Source of the DNA: Tetraselmis striata
Lineage: Eukaryota > Chlorophyta > Chlorodendrophyceae > Chlorodendrales > Chlorodendraceae
Length of the DNA stretch: 64,000 nt
Assembly (NCBI GenBank): GCA_006384855.1
Contig: VCJN01001402.1
Span: 1 to 64,000 of the forward strand
Direction: 5' to 3'
The position numbers and the translations under genes were made by a program. Positions 13,101 to 25,309 of the stretch are shown here, in pieces. Position 1 is the stretch's first letter, and each line of letters starts with the position of its first letter. Below the pieces are notes generated by a model, which was not told where the DNA came from, ran no database searches, and saw nothing but the letters and a program-made list of their open reading frames with translations.

Positions 13101-14495
13101 GCACAAACTACACCAACCGCTGCCTTGCTCACATTCCCTCATGCCTGCCTGCCTCTGTGATTCACCAATTGCTTCACACTCATTCACCAACAGCATCCTC
13201 CGGGATGCTGTTTGGCACCGCACCTCAATTCGCACATCAATCCGCTGCCTAGAATGAAGTAAAAGCCTACATTGTTTCGGCATCAGCTTGGGCTTGGTTG
13301 GGAGGGTTTGGTTACACCAGTCGCTGGGAAGGGTTGAGAGAGGGAGGGAGAGGGAGAGGGAGGGGAGTGGGGGAGTGTGTGTGAGAGGGAGGGAGAGAGA
13401 GGGAGAGAGAGAGAGCACAAGCAGAGAATTGAGAATATTTCACGTTTGTGCCATAGCGGTTAGGTCCGGAACCGGCCATTGCTCCCCGGACCACGCGATG
13501 CCGCTGTGGGTGCACTGCGCGCCACCGTACCGTGCGGACAGCGACATTGCTCCGCATGATTGCCGTGATGCTTGGGCCCAGTGGGTAGTGGGCATCGGCG
13601 GTGTCCCGCTTGGTTGGGGTCACAAATATGATCCAATGCTTTGCAGCATGCCAAAGTATCCGTGCAGTCTCGTGTTGTATTCGGATCATTTCAATACAAA
13701 AACACACTTTTCAGTTTTCCGGCGGGGGGGGGGGGGGGGGGGGGGTTCAAATATAGTAGCAAACCCAACGAGGGCTTCGCTATTTACCCAGTTGGGAGGC
13801 AGTGATGCCCTAACGCCACTTTAGCCCTATGTTAGCCCCCCCCCCCCCCCCCTTCCTCTCTCTCTCTCACCCCCACCCACCCACCCACCTACCCCCCCCC
13901 CCCCCCCCCCCCAACACACACACAGTATTGTTACAGCATATGGCAGTCAGTACCTGGGTGGCAACTGTTTGCTACTTGGCCAGTGTGTTGGCGCCAGTCG
14001 TCTCACACGTAGATAGCGCATGCAGCGACCGCTCCGTCCCCCTCTGATGGAGCCCTGTCCAAGTGAGCGGGAGGGTGGCAAGCCAGTGCGGTCAGGGCGG
14101 CATTCGCAGACGACGCCACGCAGCATGCTAACGTATGTGGCCGCATGCGGTGGCCGCAGGTACGAGGGCATCACGCAGAAGCTGAAATGGTACGGCGCAA
14201 TGGTGATGGCACTGACGCAGCTGCGCTGTCGCGTAGTCAGGAGACGGGTCATGACGGCTGACGGCGGTTTTAGTTCTTTATTAGTTTTTTTTTTTTTTGT
14301 TGGGGGGGGGGGGGGGGGGGGGGGGTTCCCCGCGCGCGCAGCCGGCTGAAGCACGGCTGGCGTGTGCGGCGCAGGAACGACCCCCTCACCGGCGCGCAAA
14401 ACGGCAAGAAGAGGCCCAAGATGCCAACGCTGGGGGAGCGGTGGCAGGGGCGGTCGCCGCCGGAGCAGGGGGACGGAGTGGATGGCCGCAACTAG
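10105..14495 (+). CDS. NADK: NAD kinase (ATP-NAD kinase), probably plastid-targeted; 10 exons, about 380 aa
   Basis: Phosphorylates NAD to NADP with ATP. Exons by eye: 10105-10319, 10443-10537, 10805-10962, 11078-11155, 11284-11344, 11514-11584, 11699-11898, 12606-12719, 14160-14189, 14375-14495. All junctions are GT-AG and keep the frame. Family landmarks in order: [19 protein letters not shown], the catalytic GGDGT (about 10838-10852), [75 protein letters not shown] and a C-terminal SFDG...MELEPG...[16 protein letters not shown]. The start has an AAAGATGG context and opens an Ala/Ser-rich, acid-poor stretch of about 45 residues, typical of a transit peptide (inference). Intron 7 holds a MITE-like element; intron 8 is 1.4 kb with several C/G homopolymers. 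The tail after KLKW (about 39 residues, basic) is weakly conserved, so the last exon is the least certain. Confidence 0.9.
12074..12350. mobile_element. MITE-like inverted-repeat element in NAD kinase intron 7
   Basis: Outer ends TAGGTTGCATGCAAGCCCAA (12075-12094) and TTGGGCTTGCATCCAACCTC are inverted copies with one clear mismatch over the central 19 bases. Weaker complementarity (AGGCCT, AAGGGTT) continues inward, giving imperfect terminal inverted repeats of about 60 bp around an AT-rich centre. There is no coding capacity. The surrounding intron is otherwise GC-rich, so base composition also marks it as an insertion. The superfamily is not determinable by eye. Confidence 0.6.
12720..14159 (+). 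other. Long intron 8 of NAD kinase, rich in homopolymer tracts
   Basis: The intron begins GTGAA followed immediately by a C run. Further C or G runs lie at about 13011-13031, 13723-13746, 13838-13851 and 13892-13911, and there is a GA-rich stretch at about 13327-13415. No open frame resembles a gene. At 1440 nt it is far longer than the other introns of this gene (most are 100-270 nt), which suggests expansion by repeats. Confidence 0.6.
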
Positions 14496-16578
14496 GGCGG
14501 CTAGTAGGAAGGACGTATTAGGCCGCCCGGAGGAGTTCCCAGGAGGCAATGATGCGGTCTGTTGTCCGCTATTGCTGGATTCAACTATGACAAAAATGCT
14601 CCATTGATTATTTGTGCGGTTGAACTTTTAAACTTAACGCCACAGTGCCGCGCCAAAAAACACAGTTGCAGCTAGGGACACGTGTTGATCGCTGATGCCC
14701 ACACGGGCGATTCCAAGTACCGCCGATGCCATTTCAGCAGCACGCCACGGAAGTCGGGCCGGCGGCTGAGTAGAGGGCCGGCTTATTTGCGTATGAAAAG
14801 CATATGATTGGGTGCGCACATCCAATAACAAAAAAGGACCTGTGGGAAGTTTGCAGTTGGAGGATCCGCAGCTCCGGGTCGTAATTGTATTGTATTATTA
14901 AATGTAGATCTCAGGCTGAGTAGGAGTTTTCTCTGCCGGGGGCTCGAAAACCAAAACAGATAAGAATTCGTGAACCCGGCGCGTGGTTACGACTGCTGGC
15001 GCGGTGCTGGCGGTATATATATTCATCGTCAGGTCCAGGGTTGACTACACTCGTCCACAAATAATCCGCATCTTTTCATAGATGTGGCTTCGGTTTGGTC
15101 GCTTCGACTCAAAAACTGCCTGCCCGGGTACACGCGCGCACATTTTGAAACATTTTTGGTAAACATCTACGCAGGTATGCCCGCCGCGCCATTGAGTGGA
15201 AACCGGTGATACATGGTGTTTTAGGGCAATGCAAAATGCAGCGTCCATGTGGCATGCAGCACATAGCACGTGTTGTTGTATGGCGGGCGACACCAATATA
15301 ACACGAATAATGCTGAATATAATATATATGTGACGATCGGTTTGAGCGCATCACACGGCGACACGCCAATATTTTGACACTCAGGGCGTAGTCGCATTCT
15401 CGCAAGATCGAGGAGATATATGGGAGAAGCAGCTCATAAACTGCTCGCCGTGCACAGGGTGAGCGGTATTTACTGGTCAGCTAGCGGGCTACTGCATGCG
15501 AATAAATGCGCAATGTATGGCCGTTCGGTCTGCCAAAAACAGCAGTAGAAGTATAGCTGCAGTGACGTACGTCTTGATAATAATTGTCCCTTATCAGAAT
15601 CCAAATTATCTACGAGCACAAGAATATCACGGTAAAGCCCGTGAGCAGCAATTTCTCATGCTGGCCTCGGACATTCTGATTCCTATATAGGAATTGTATA
15701 TCTACCAGCAACGATTCTAACCATAATAATTGCCTAGTAAAAAAAAAATCAATTAAACTACTCTTACTTGTCAAAGTTAACCTCCGTTGCCGGTATCTCA
15801 ACCAACCACTGCACGGTTGCCGGGGGCGTATGATTTGGCCATGTGCTTAGCCGCGTCTCGCGTGTGTGCAGGTGTGACCACCTTTTGCATGGGGCCATAA
15901 TGTTGTGTGCACCATTTTCGCTTTGCGCTTTGGGCCGTATGACTTGTTCCACAACATGTGTCAGGTACATCCATAAGATGGCTTCAGAGGCCGATGTTGG
16001 ATCATCGTGGGCGAGCTTGCGCTTAGCACAGCACGGTGGGGACGGTATAAATATCCAACTGAGCAATCCAAAGCACTAATTATGTGCCATATGCCCTTAT
16101 CCACGTGGCAATCTTGGACAGTCTACGTGGGGATCTTTGGTCGCGGCCGCCCGGGACAGGTTGGCCCCCTACTCAAGCTACCTTCTTGATGAGAACTTGT
16201 AGCGGGCATATTTCAGACCTTGAGTTAACAAGACTATACACGGGACATACTGCCCCAAAACCGACAACCCTCAAACACCATGCAGGGCACCCCTGGCCTG
16301 CTGCGTCCGGGCACAGACGAGGTTGGGGAAACGGTGCAATAAGCTCGTCATACAAAAGCGGTAGCTTATTTCTTGGGTCGAGTTTCGCGGTAAGCACGCA
16401 GAAATAGCTGTCGGCCAGTGACGTTTAACACAGCAAGACAGACGACCCATTCCGCACCGAGAAGAAACGCAGGTCAATGCATTCTGACTAACCACACGCA
16501 TGGCAGGGGCACCCGCATAGCTGCGCACACCCGCTAGCGGTGGACACACATCGGCTTGTCCATTCAGGGGTTTCTCTT
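14496..16578. other. Convergent intergenic region; nothing recognised
   Basis: About 2 kb between the 3' ends of the NAD kinase gene (+) and the FHA-domain gene (-). Composition is mixed with several AT-rich patches. No coding region, RNA gene or element was recognised, and no TGTAA signal was found close after the NAD kinase stop. Confidence 0.4.
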
Positions 16579-16583
16579 TTACA
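16579..16583 (-). terminator. Putative TGTAA polyadenylation signal, FHA-domain gene
   Basis: TGTAA on the minus strand, 72 nt after the proposed stop codon at 16655-16657. This is the usual signal and spacing in green algae. Confidence 0.55.
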
Positions 16584-16654
16584 GTGTCAAACTCGCAACA
16601 ACACGCGCCGCTGCTTCATTCAGTCGCACAGCTCCTCCGGTAGGCACGGCAGCT

Positions 16655-18325
16655 TCACGGGTATCCGGGCGGCTTTCTGGACCTCGTCTCGCACCGGCCG
16701 GACGCCTCCTGGTTTGCCAGGAAGATGAGGCGCGCGCCGCCGACCTCGATGAGGCTGAGGTGGGGCACGCTGGCCGACGCGCCGGCCTTCACCTCCACCG
16801 CGTTGACGTGCATGGGCCGCCGGCCTGCACGCGGGAACGACAAAGGTGTCGAGTCAGTCAACCGATGTGCGGGCAAGGAGGCAATGCCCCGCAGCATGCC
16901 ATTGGGTTCGCGGGTCGCAACAGCAGCAGCGAGTCAATTTTTTTGCACCAATGACCCGGAGATTCCATGAGAGATTCGTAAAATCCGGCGGATAATCAAA
17001 ACGGCTTCTCCCTTCCCCAGAGGGGGACAAACAGTACCACTGGGACACGGCGAACCCGCGGCGAGGGTGCGGGCAATGCAGCGCGTTAAGTCCCCGGGCA
17101 GCACGCCGCCGCCCGAAAAGCCTCTCCCAGGGCGTGGGTGGACGCACCGGTGTTTGTCAGGGACCAGAGCCCGTCCTTCTGCATCTCCATGAAGCCTTGC
17201 TTCCGGGATATCTGCGGCGGGACATCCCGGGCGGCGGGTGGCACCGGGCACAGCGGCGCGATGTGAGCCGCGGCCGGCGCCGGCATTCACCCCATGATGA
17301 TGACCGGACCGCCACATATTACGTAGTTGGGGCTGTGTATAGGCATGTATATCAGCAGGGCTGCGCGAAAATCCCTTTGGAGCCGGCTTGCTTTGACTGA
17401 ATGACGCCGGGCAAAGTTCCGCGTCGCGTTGTAGAGCTGCACTGATAAATAAAATTTGCGCTCTCGAGCCGAACAACACTTTACAAGTTGGGCGGTCACG
17501 GGACCCCCACAAGTTTTGCGAATTCTGAAGGCAGCGTCCTGGCTTCACTGAACAAAGTCCGCTGAATTGAGTTGGATAATGTAACCCAGTTATTTCACGA
17601 ATTGAGAGAATATTGAAATAATCACTGTCTCAATTAGGATATTAACTTCCTATCACGAATTACTAACACTACCTCTAGTAGCAATTCTACTAGTACTACC
17701 ACTAGTTGTAGTACTACTAGAGTCTGAACTAGAAGTACTATTATGACTACTAGTGAATGGTAGTCGGGCACAGCCCCGATGCTGTGCGTGCGGGACATCC
17801 ACCAGGGCATCAACATCGCCTCGAGGGTGGTGCGGGCGCAAACCCACCTTGACGGCTGCCGGCCCGGCTGCGTGAGACAGATCCACGTCGACCTGGCGCA
17901 AATCGTTGCCAGTGAGAGGCGCGGCATGCAGTGGGGCAGTACGCGGCAGAGAACAGGAGGGGGGGGGGGGGGGGGGGGGCAGCATGATGGCGCGCGCACC
18001 TGACCCGCGTTGGAGTTGCGGCCCAAGGTGAAGCATGTGCTGCGCACAAAGTAGCGCCCGCGGCGGCAGGCAAAGGCGGCGCTGGCACCCTGCCAACACA
18101 CCCCGCGGGCGGGGTCAGCCCTCCTTAAGAGCAGCGCAGCGCCGCTTGCCGCGCTGTCGAGTGAAATGTGCGCAGGCCCCGACAGGATTGCTTCTTTTGT
18201 GCAGGGTCGAGGCGGGACACGCGTGGGCGTGGTGTACTCTGACATGTTTCAAGCCAGACATGCGGTATACACCCTTTGGGTTTGGGACACACATCATCGT
18301 CCCAGTTCTTCCCGCGCGCAGAGAG

Positions 18326-18369
<44 letters not shown>

Positions 18370-19754
18370 CATGACAGTATCGGATAGGATTTGTGGGATA
18401 TCATGATGTGCATTCTATATATGACAGAGCACTTCTATCCAAGGTGTATGCCTACCAGAATGAATACATAAAGAATCCTGATGTTTTCTTGAAATACATC
18501 AGAATGCACCTCGGAAAGTGCTTGGACACCCAACATTGTTGGGGACCCGCCAATCCAAATATACCGAATGGTACGGTAGTCTTTTCTCTCTTTGCGGGAT
18601 GGATGGGGAATGGGGGAAGGTGGGGGGGGGGGGGGGGGGCGCAGTAACATACGTAATGGTGGCTACGGTTTGGAGTGTCACTGCGATGCAGCATCGGGGC
18701 AAGCAAGCGCCTGTTGGCGTCACCTGGTCGCTCAGCTCCCGGGACGTGCACGTGCTGGCCAGCTGCTCCAGGCGCTCGATCTCCTGCAGCCGCTGCGCAA
18801 AGGCGCCGCGCGCGGCTTGCAGCTCCGCGTGGGCCGGCGCCGCCTCCAGGTCGCCCCCCTGGAGCAGAGACTCCTCCACGTCGCTGAAGTCCGCCACGTC
18901 TGCGTCGCCCAGGCTGAGGAGTCCGCCTGCGCGCAGCCGCAATAGTCCACGCTCAGACCCACGGACACACCCCTGTTACTGTGTGCCCCATTCGATCTAA
19001 CAAAAAGGACATCAAAAAGGAGAGCTCGGAGTTTGCCCTTTTCGATGGTGTTTTCGCTGTTTAATGATTTCACGTAGTGACTCATTTGTCTTTAGTAACT
19101 CGTTCGCCTTCTCAAAAAAAGAATAACGCCCCTCTAGGTTTCTGTTCGGTAGCTGTGGGGAGCCTCTGCTGGCGATGGACACCCTGGAACATGGATACGG
19201 CGCACCCAGTTGCCGGGAGTGCGCCAGATTGTTTAGGTTTTGGATGCGCCGGGCGGCATGTGCCAGTGAGCACTACTGCACTTCCGGGTGCAGCATGGCG
19301 GGAGGTCACCGTTGTCGGCGGTGGTAGTAGGGTTGGTGGGATCTGCGCTGGGTGATGCGTGACGGCCATGCTTCCAGGCTGAGCCGTGCTCGGCGCAGAA
19401 TTCCGCATGCTGTGCCTGCAGAGCCTTCCGCACCCAGTCCAGCTGCTCCTTGTACGCCTGCTGAAGCGCTTGCAGGCTGCTCAGGCGGCGCTGGGCCAGC
19501 TCGGAGCGCGACAGCGCACTGCCGGACGGAATGCGCCAGCTTTCGAGGGCTTCCCCCTTGGGAGACTCACGTCCGGAGCGCTCAGTAGGACCGCTGGCGG
19601 CCCCGGCCTTGCGCTGTGGGAACTCGGTGAGTTCGGAGCTTACGGGAAGACCGGCCCATCTTTTGCGCTTGTGCTGCTCGGCTTGCGGGGGTGGGCCTGA
19701 GCATTGGGGGGAACAGTGCCACCAACTGTTAGACGGCTGGGCACGCGGGGGCAT
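16655..19754 (-). CDS. FHA-domain protein resembling microspherule protein 1 (MCRS1); 6 exons, about 338 aa
   Basis: MCRS1-type proteins are nuclear subunits of chromatin complexes (INO80, NSL) and carry a C-terminal phosphothreonine-binding FHA domain. Exons in coding order: 19754-19310, 18926-18724, 18089-18000, 17892-17848, 17211-17148, 16824-16655; the total of 1017 nt keeps the frame. The N-terminal half has two helical, probably coiled-coil stretches (RLSSLQALQQAYKEQL and FAQRLQEIERLEQL). The C-terminal FHA reads RYFVRSTCFTLGRNSNAGQ, VDVDLSHAAGPAAVK, ISRKQGFMEMQKDG, NTGRRPMHVN and LIEVGGARLIFLAN, which follows the MCRS1 pattern (LGR, VDVDLS, KISRKQG, GRRP, FLIN) closely. Introns hold C runs on the coding strand and a TAG/CTA-rich patch (about 17640-17760). 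A TGTAA signal lies downstream. The 5' end is uncertain; further upstream exons are possible. Homology is strong for the FHA part; complex membership is inference. Confidence 0.8.
18329..18364. repeat. TA dinucleotide microsatellite in intron
   Basis: About 17 TA units inside the intron between exons 2 and 3 of the FHA-domain gene. It makes artificial Tyr-Ile frames only. Confidence 0.9.
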
Positions 19755-22713
19755 CAGCGGCGCTGAGGCATCACGCGAGCTGGCTGGGGGAGGGGCGGGG
19801 CGGGGAGGGGGGGGGGGGGGGGGGGGTCAGACATACCGGTAGCTGCGCGCTTCGCGTGGATTGTTTTGCCGGAGGCAGCGCGTTCTGTAGACACCCCCGG
19901 CCCGAGATCCACTGCAGCACTCGACATGCCTGCACGTCTGCAGCGAAGCCGGGCATGCAGAGCCGTCATTCGCAGTGTGTTATCATACATATGACATTCG
20001 ATGGTGGTGGCAGTGACATGCCGACTGTATATCGCCCCCTCTTTCATGGCAGTGCCGGTCCTTTGTACTGTTGCCGCCCTCATACGGTATACATATGCCT
20101 GCGACTGGCGGAGGAGTGCGATGTCTTGCTTCCCCTCCCCCCTCCCCCTACTTGTCCCTCCGATGGCAGTGCCTCGTCGTACTGTTCCTCTCCTTCTGGC
20201 GGCAGCAGTGCCGCTCCTCTCTACCGTTGCCGCCCTCAGGGATGGGTACCTTGCTGCCTTTGCCTCGCACATACGTGCCGCACATATAGAATCAACCCGC
20301 CACCATAGCAAGCTGCATGTGGGGAATTCAGGGCCAGGGTGAGTGCAATGGGTTCCAGGGGCTTATTTTGGGGGGGGGGGGGAGATGCCTCTTTCGGCGT
20401 TGTCGCACTGTACTCGCCCCTGATGATGACGGCTGGGGCTCTCCTGTGGGCTGACGGTCGGCAGTTCGAAAGTGCTGTTGGTGCGAGGTGCCTACAAGAG
20501 CCGTGCTAAAGAGGCTATATTCCGCTGTGGCGTCGAGTCTGGCTGGGACAGGAGCGTCCTTCCGCCGGCTTCCAGGAGGACAGTGCGCCCTGGCTGCTCG
20601 TCCGTCGCCGAGGAGGCGCCTGAGGACGAAACCACCAGTACAGTACCAGGTACGTACCGGTACTTTCCCTGGAGCGGGGAAAACTATTACCCCTGCTATT
20701 ACCCCTGGGCTGAGTAGTAGCCGTATTTCACCTACAGTACGCGTAAGTCAGTACGGTACTTCGCCTACGCATGTTCGTCACGGACGTCCATGAAAACAGT
20801 GAGGATGATACAATCCTTAATGATGCGGACTCCTGAAACTTCGTCGTGAAAAATCCAGTACATTATGATTACATGTGCTAGATGCAACATTCAAGAAATC
20901 CATCATTCAAGAAATCCATGCACAATTCCAGAAAGGAAACCAGACATTATGCTGCAGGATTTTAGACCCATAATGTTTGAATATATACTGTTTTAGCTAT
21001 GTCATAATTCGTATTATACTTTGTTCCAGCGTTACAGTACTGAAAAATAACTACTGCTGAGACTGCAAATCGACAAGTCTTCTCGACAGTTACTACCGCC
21101 GTAAATAAAGGCGAGATCGGGAAATCACCCGAAAAGGCACTAGTAAACGCCCACTCTAAGTACTTTCAAAATTTATCTAATATTTCAGATAATTATAAAA
21201 TAATGATCCTGCGCCTGATGGGGCGGGGGTGGACGATGTTATTTCATTAATTGATTGCTACCACACTGCTTATACTTTGAAGTACTTTAAAAGGGACTTC
21301 AGGATTGATCAGAATATGTAGTCTATCGCTACAGGCATGCTCGGGGCTGCTGCATGGATATAGCAGGCTGTGCATGTAAACATATATGTTTGCATACCGG
21401 TATGAAACACTATAACATTATCCTCACATTTATGTTTTGTGGGTAACATGGCTTAACTCCTTGTCCACTTTACCTCAGGGATGCGATGATGCCCTTCAGC
21501 AACTACCTAGGGCTTCACGAATGGCGAACATCCTGATTATGATAAGCTGGGGATTACGGCACAGATTCTTACATCATTGTTGACTGACTGGTGGGTTAAT
21601 CTCGAGAAGATTATGACTATTCCGCAACTGATCCAGCACTTTGAGGGATGAGGTATCGATATCTGTGTTGTCGCTCATAATTGGCCAATGCTTCTCTGCA
21701 GCCGTATCGTCATCCTCACTGCCGCCACCCGTTCATCAGCCTTCACTGCAATGATGGGGAGGATCTACCCAATAACGATAACCTAAGATATAGCTAAGCG
21801 AATTTTCATGTCAGTGGTGGACCGCTTCAAATGTCTCCTTTTGACCTCCTGTAGTTGCAGTGAGAACTACGACGTTGCCAACATAATCGAGGCTGCCGGG
21901 AAAGCAGCAGGAAGCTTGCGTCAGTGTGCTCGCACTGAACATCATCCCTTGTGCCATACATGCCCTCTACACCCGTGTACACCTGATGTGGGGTCTACAC
22001 CACTACCTCACAACCGTCATCCTATTCACTGCGAGTCCTCTATGAGTACAGCCGCGAATACTGATCACTAAGATGTACTAGCGATCAGTACCGCACCGAG
22101 ACTTTGATGTGCTATGCCCAGCTGCGGCGGCCCCTTATGTTCAATGCATACCACGGAGTCCAGTCATGGCACAAGTCAGCACACATGAGGAAACATGGCG
22201 AGGCTGCAACTCTATCTTTACTGAGGGGAGAATTGGAGGTCTGGTCTAGCGGTGACTACTGCATCGCTCAACCATGAAGACTGCTCGACCGTGGCCTGGA
22301 CATGTCAGCCAGATGACGAACTGGGACCGCCTATCCGGCGCGGCTTGCTGTTACAATGGGTAATTCACGAACAGCCTGAGGGTCGCCCAAGCATGACTTC
22401 ACAAAAGCCGTAATTGGTTGCGGCGCTGTTCAGGAAGCTCTCAGAAGGTTTGACACCGATGCCACAGGGAAGAAAAGAGTGGCAAATCGCGGAGAATGGT
22501 GATGAGCATTTCAGCATGCTGATGCTAGCAGCGCTGCAAAAAGCCGCGAAGCTTCAGCAATAATCGTCAAGCGGCTGGACAAAGTTTGAGCTTCGTAGAA
22601 CACACCCCCATCGAAAACGAGAATAATGGGAAAGAATAACAAAGCGCTGTGTGTGGAGTTGAAGAATATCATTTGGAAACCACAAGAAACTGCTTTGCTT
22701 TTGGTGGTATTGT
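19755..22713. other. Intergenic region, partly AT-rich; no gene recognised
   Basis: The first part is GC-rich with a long G run at about 19809-19826 and another at 20371-20382. From about 20800 to 22500 the composition turns AT-rich compared with its surroundings. A dispersed repeat lies at 20868-20948. The AT-rich block contains no long frame on either strand; it may be a decayed transposon, but no domain could be read. Confidence 0.4.
20868..20948 (-). repeat. Dispersed repeat, copy 1 (GGATTTCTTGAATGTTGCG family)
   Basis: Read on the minus strand this stretch contains TTTCTTGAATGTTGCATCTA and GGATTT-type short repeats. The same order of motifs recurs at 25131-25180 and 58929-59000 on the plus strand. 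It is probably the end of an unidentified mobile element. Confidence 0.6.
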
Positions 22714-22718
22714 TTACA
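22714..22718 (-). terminator. Putative TGTAA polyadenylation signal, adenylate kinase
   Basis: TGTAA on the minus strand, 65 nt past the adenylate kinase stop codon. Confidence 0.55.
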
Positions 22719-22782
22719 CGGGATTGGGTTCCGCCAAAATAACTCAATTTGTAGGCCAGAGGCAGTCGTCACCACCACAACT

Positions 22783-24093
22783 TCAGAGAGCTGCCATGAT
22801 GTCATTGAACACCGCCTCCTTGTCCCGGTTGCCATCAATCTGCAAGCATTCCAAGGGTGTTGTCAGCATCAACCCTTTGCGCTTTGGTTTGCCATGCTCA
22901 CAGTCTACACGACCCATGCGTCAGCATGTCACAGCATCCCGATGCAGGCATGTAGAAAGGCGGGCTCGTGTACCTGCACCATGATGTCACGGTAGTTATC
23001 AAGGACGGCATCCACGTTGCGCGCATGTGTCGCCAGCCTATTCCTTGCCTGCAGCCACCAGGCCGGTCCAAAAAAGGCGTCACCGATGTGACGGCTTCAA
23101 AAACTAGCTAAAACACAATCCGATTGCCGAGGCAAATGGCGTTCACTCACCGCCTCCTCGTTGTCATCGCTGCGCTGTGTCAGGCGGTCCACAATGTCAG
23201 CGGGCGGCGGGAAGTACTTCATGTGGTAGATCTTTCCAGTCTCGGGATCCATGCGGCGCCCAACCACGCGCTCAATCAGGATCTCGTCCGGAACCTGGGA
23301 GAGGGGAGCGGGACCAATCTCAGGACAACAGATATCCACTTGGCAGTGACATGCTCCAAAGTCAGTGGAGGAGTAGCACCTCAAGAAGGAGGAAAACATC
23401 GGGCTCAATGCCGGCTTCCTTGAGGGCAGCCGCCTGCGAGGCTGACCGAGGGTAGCCATCCAGGAGCCAGCCCTTGGTCTGGGCATCGTCCTCCGCCAGA
23501 CGGTTCTTCACCATGGTGATGACGACCTCATCTGGCACCAGCTCCCCAGCCTTCATGAAGCCCTCGGCACGCATGCCGGCCTCAGTGCCAGCGGCAACCT
23601 CGGCGCGCAGCAAGTCGCCTGCTGAAATGTGCGCGAGGCCAAACTGCGCGCCGCACGTGAGGCACATTGAGTGAATCATCATGTCATTGTGGTAATGCCA
23701 TGGTGCTACACTGGCTGTGCGCAAGAGCGAGTCCAACCAGGAAAACGTTCACAACATTCCACAGATCCCACGCCGCAGGCTCTCCGCCGCACCTCCTCCT
23801 TGATCTTCTCGCACTGCGTCCCCTTCCCAGAGGCTGGCGCGCCAGAGATGATGATCTTCTTCAAGCCATCCGCAGCCATGGTCACCTGCATGTTGGTCAG
23901 CAGGCCATAATCAACATCGCTGCAGAACAGAATTGTGCAGTGTGCAGGCGCCCCCCTTCCCAACCCCCATCAACAATGGATACCTTTGCTTTGCACATTG
24001 TCCTCTGAGCCTGGGCGCGCCGCGCCACAAACGTTGACGCCAAAGACACGGATGGCCCTGCAGAGGGGGTGAATCAGGGCGATGGGAATTCAT
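22783..24093 (-). CDS. ADK: Adenylate kinase, probably organellar; 6 exons, about 258 aa
   Basis: Interconverts ATP + AMP and 2 ADP. Exons in coding order: 24093-23984, 23919-23793, 23643-23380, 23294-23151, 23048-22974, 22839-22783; all GT-AG, with a total of 777 nt in frame. Landmarks: P-loop [21 protein letters not shown]-binding [53 protein letters not shown] segment [29 protein letters not shown]-terminal [20 protein letters not shown]. Domain order and spacing match the plant organellar long-form enzymes. The N-terminal about 38 residues are Arg-rich and acid-poor, suiting a plastid or mitochondrial targeting peptide (inference). The start at 24093 is chosen because the frame stays open into the first well-supported exon; an internal Met just before the P-loop region is an alternative start. 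Confidence 0.92.
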
Positions 24094-25130
24094 GCTTGCT
24101 GTGAAACACTAAGCGGAGCTCCACTGTTGGATTGGCCTGGATTCGGAGACCACTGAGATCGTTGGCCTGATACCTAGAGCTGGTCTTTGAGCGGAGGAAG
24201 CAAGCACTAGCTGCGACGGAGTGCTACCGAGGCTTCTCATACAGTCCAAACTGACTTAAAATCGCCGAATCATATTCTCCAGAAATTACGTATGAACACT
24301 TAACAAATAGCTGTACGAGTGACCTTAAAAGGAGGCTCTGTAGCTCCGTACACATACATACCCGATTGCTCCCAGTTTCAGCCACTGCTTCAGCACATCA
24401 TACGCGCCTTCCTCACTGAGATCAAAACCAGCTATCACCACAAACTATCGTTCTCCCTTCGAGCACTGTGCGTGTTTGCCGGTTGTCACCAACAGTCGCA
24501 TCGCTGTCCGTTTGAAACACCCGGGGGGGGAGGGGGGGGGGGGGGGGGGGGGGGGGTCTGCAGGGTAGGATGGCAGCCGTCCTCGACACGGTGCTAACAA
24601 AAGCTGCGCAAACAGCCTTCCCGTGTGATCAATATCGCTGGGCACAACGGGGTGATTCTCACCCTTGCGGCTCCTATTCGCCGCCGTCGGCGCTTGCAGA
24701 GGGGACTTGTAGGAGCCGGCTGCCCGGGACAGGGGCCGGGCGGGCTGCTGCCGGCTGTCCTTGAGGACGGCGCCAGAGGCAGCAGACAAGGTGGAGCACG
24801 CCATCGTCGGAGGGAATGACCCGGAACGGCTTGGGCACGAAGGTGTTTTTGCTCCGCGGTTCGGAGACACACCTGACACTTGCGAAATGGCGGCAGAGCT
24901 GTGTCGGCGGCGTGGGTTTGATGGCATGTATGACGACGGGCGCAAGGGGCTAATCACGACAGTGGCGCGCAGGCGCGCAGAGGCCGGCGGAGCCGGGGGC
25001 CGAGAATCGCGTCTGTAGTGTATAAGGATTGGTTGTATCGCAGATGTATTAGGGACGATGCCTGGTATTTTTACACAATAAAATAATTATATAATTAGCA
25101 TCAATTATTCAGGATGATATTGTCGCTAAG
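24094..25130. other. Intergenic region upstream of adenylate kinase
   Basis: Contains a G run at about 24524-24556 and overlapping frames on both strands at 24445-25018 (170 codons on minus, 85 on plus). Neither matches a family I recognise, and both have compositional features of shadow frames. From 25020 the sequence becomes AT-rich up to the dispersed repeat and the YR element. Confidence 0.4.
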
Positions 25131-25180
25131 TGGATTTCCCTCTGGATTTCTCTGTGGATTTCTTGAATGTTGCGTCTAGC
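25131..25180 (+). repeat. Dispersed repeat, copy 2 (GGATTTCTTGAATGTTGCG family)
   Basis: TGGATTT repeats followed by TTTCTTGAATGTTGCGTCTA. The downstream continuation is cut by the insertion of the YR element at 25195, so the repeat was there first. Confidence 0.65.
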
Positions 25181-25309
25181 AGACGTATTAATAATTTCAA
25201 AGTTGAGTCTTGTTTTGCCAAAAAGGTCGCGCAGGCTGTTTTACACGGTCAAGAGCCGAAATTGGCAGGATGGTTTAGCGAAAGCGTGGAGGGAAAACGG
25301 AGTCAGGGG

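Noticed and set aside
13098-13707. Leu/Ser/Pro-rich frames around the GA-rich tract
   Set aside because: They lie inside intron 8 of the NAD kinase gene and reflect simple repeats.
24445-24957. A 170-codon minus-strand frame next to the G run
   Set aside because: Pro/Ser-rich with a homopolymer-derived Pro run, overlapped by plus-strand frames, and no family resemblance; not supported as a gene.
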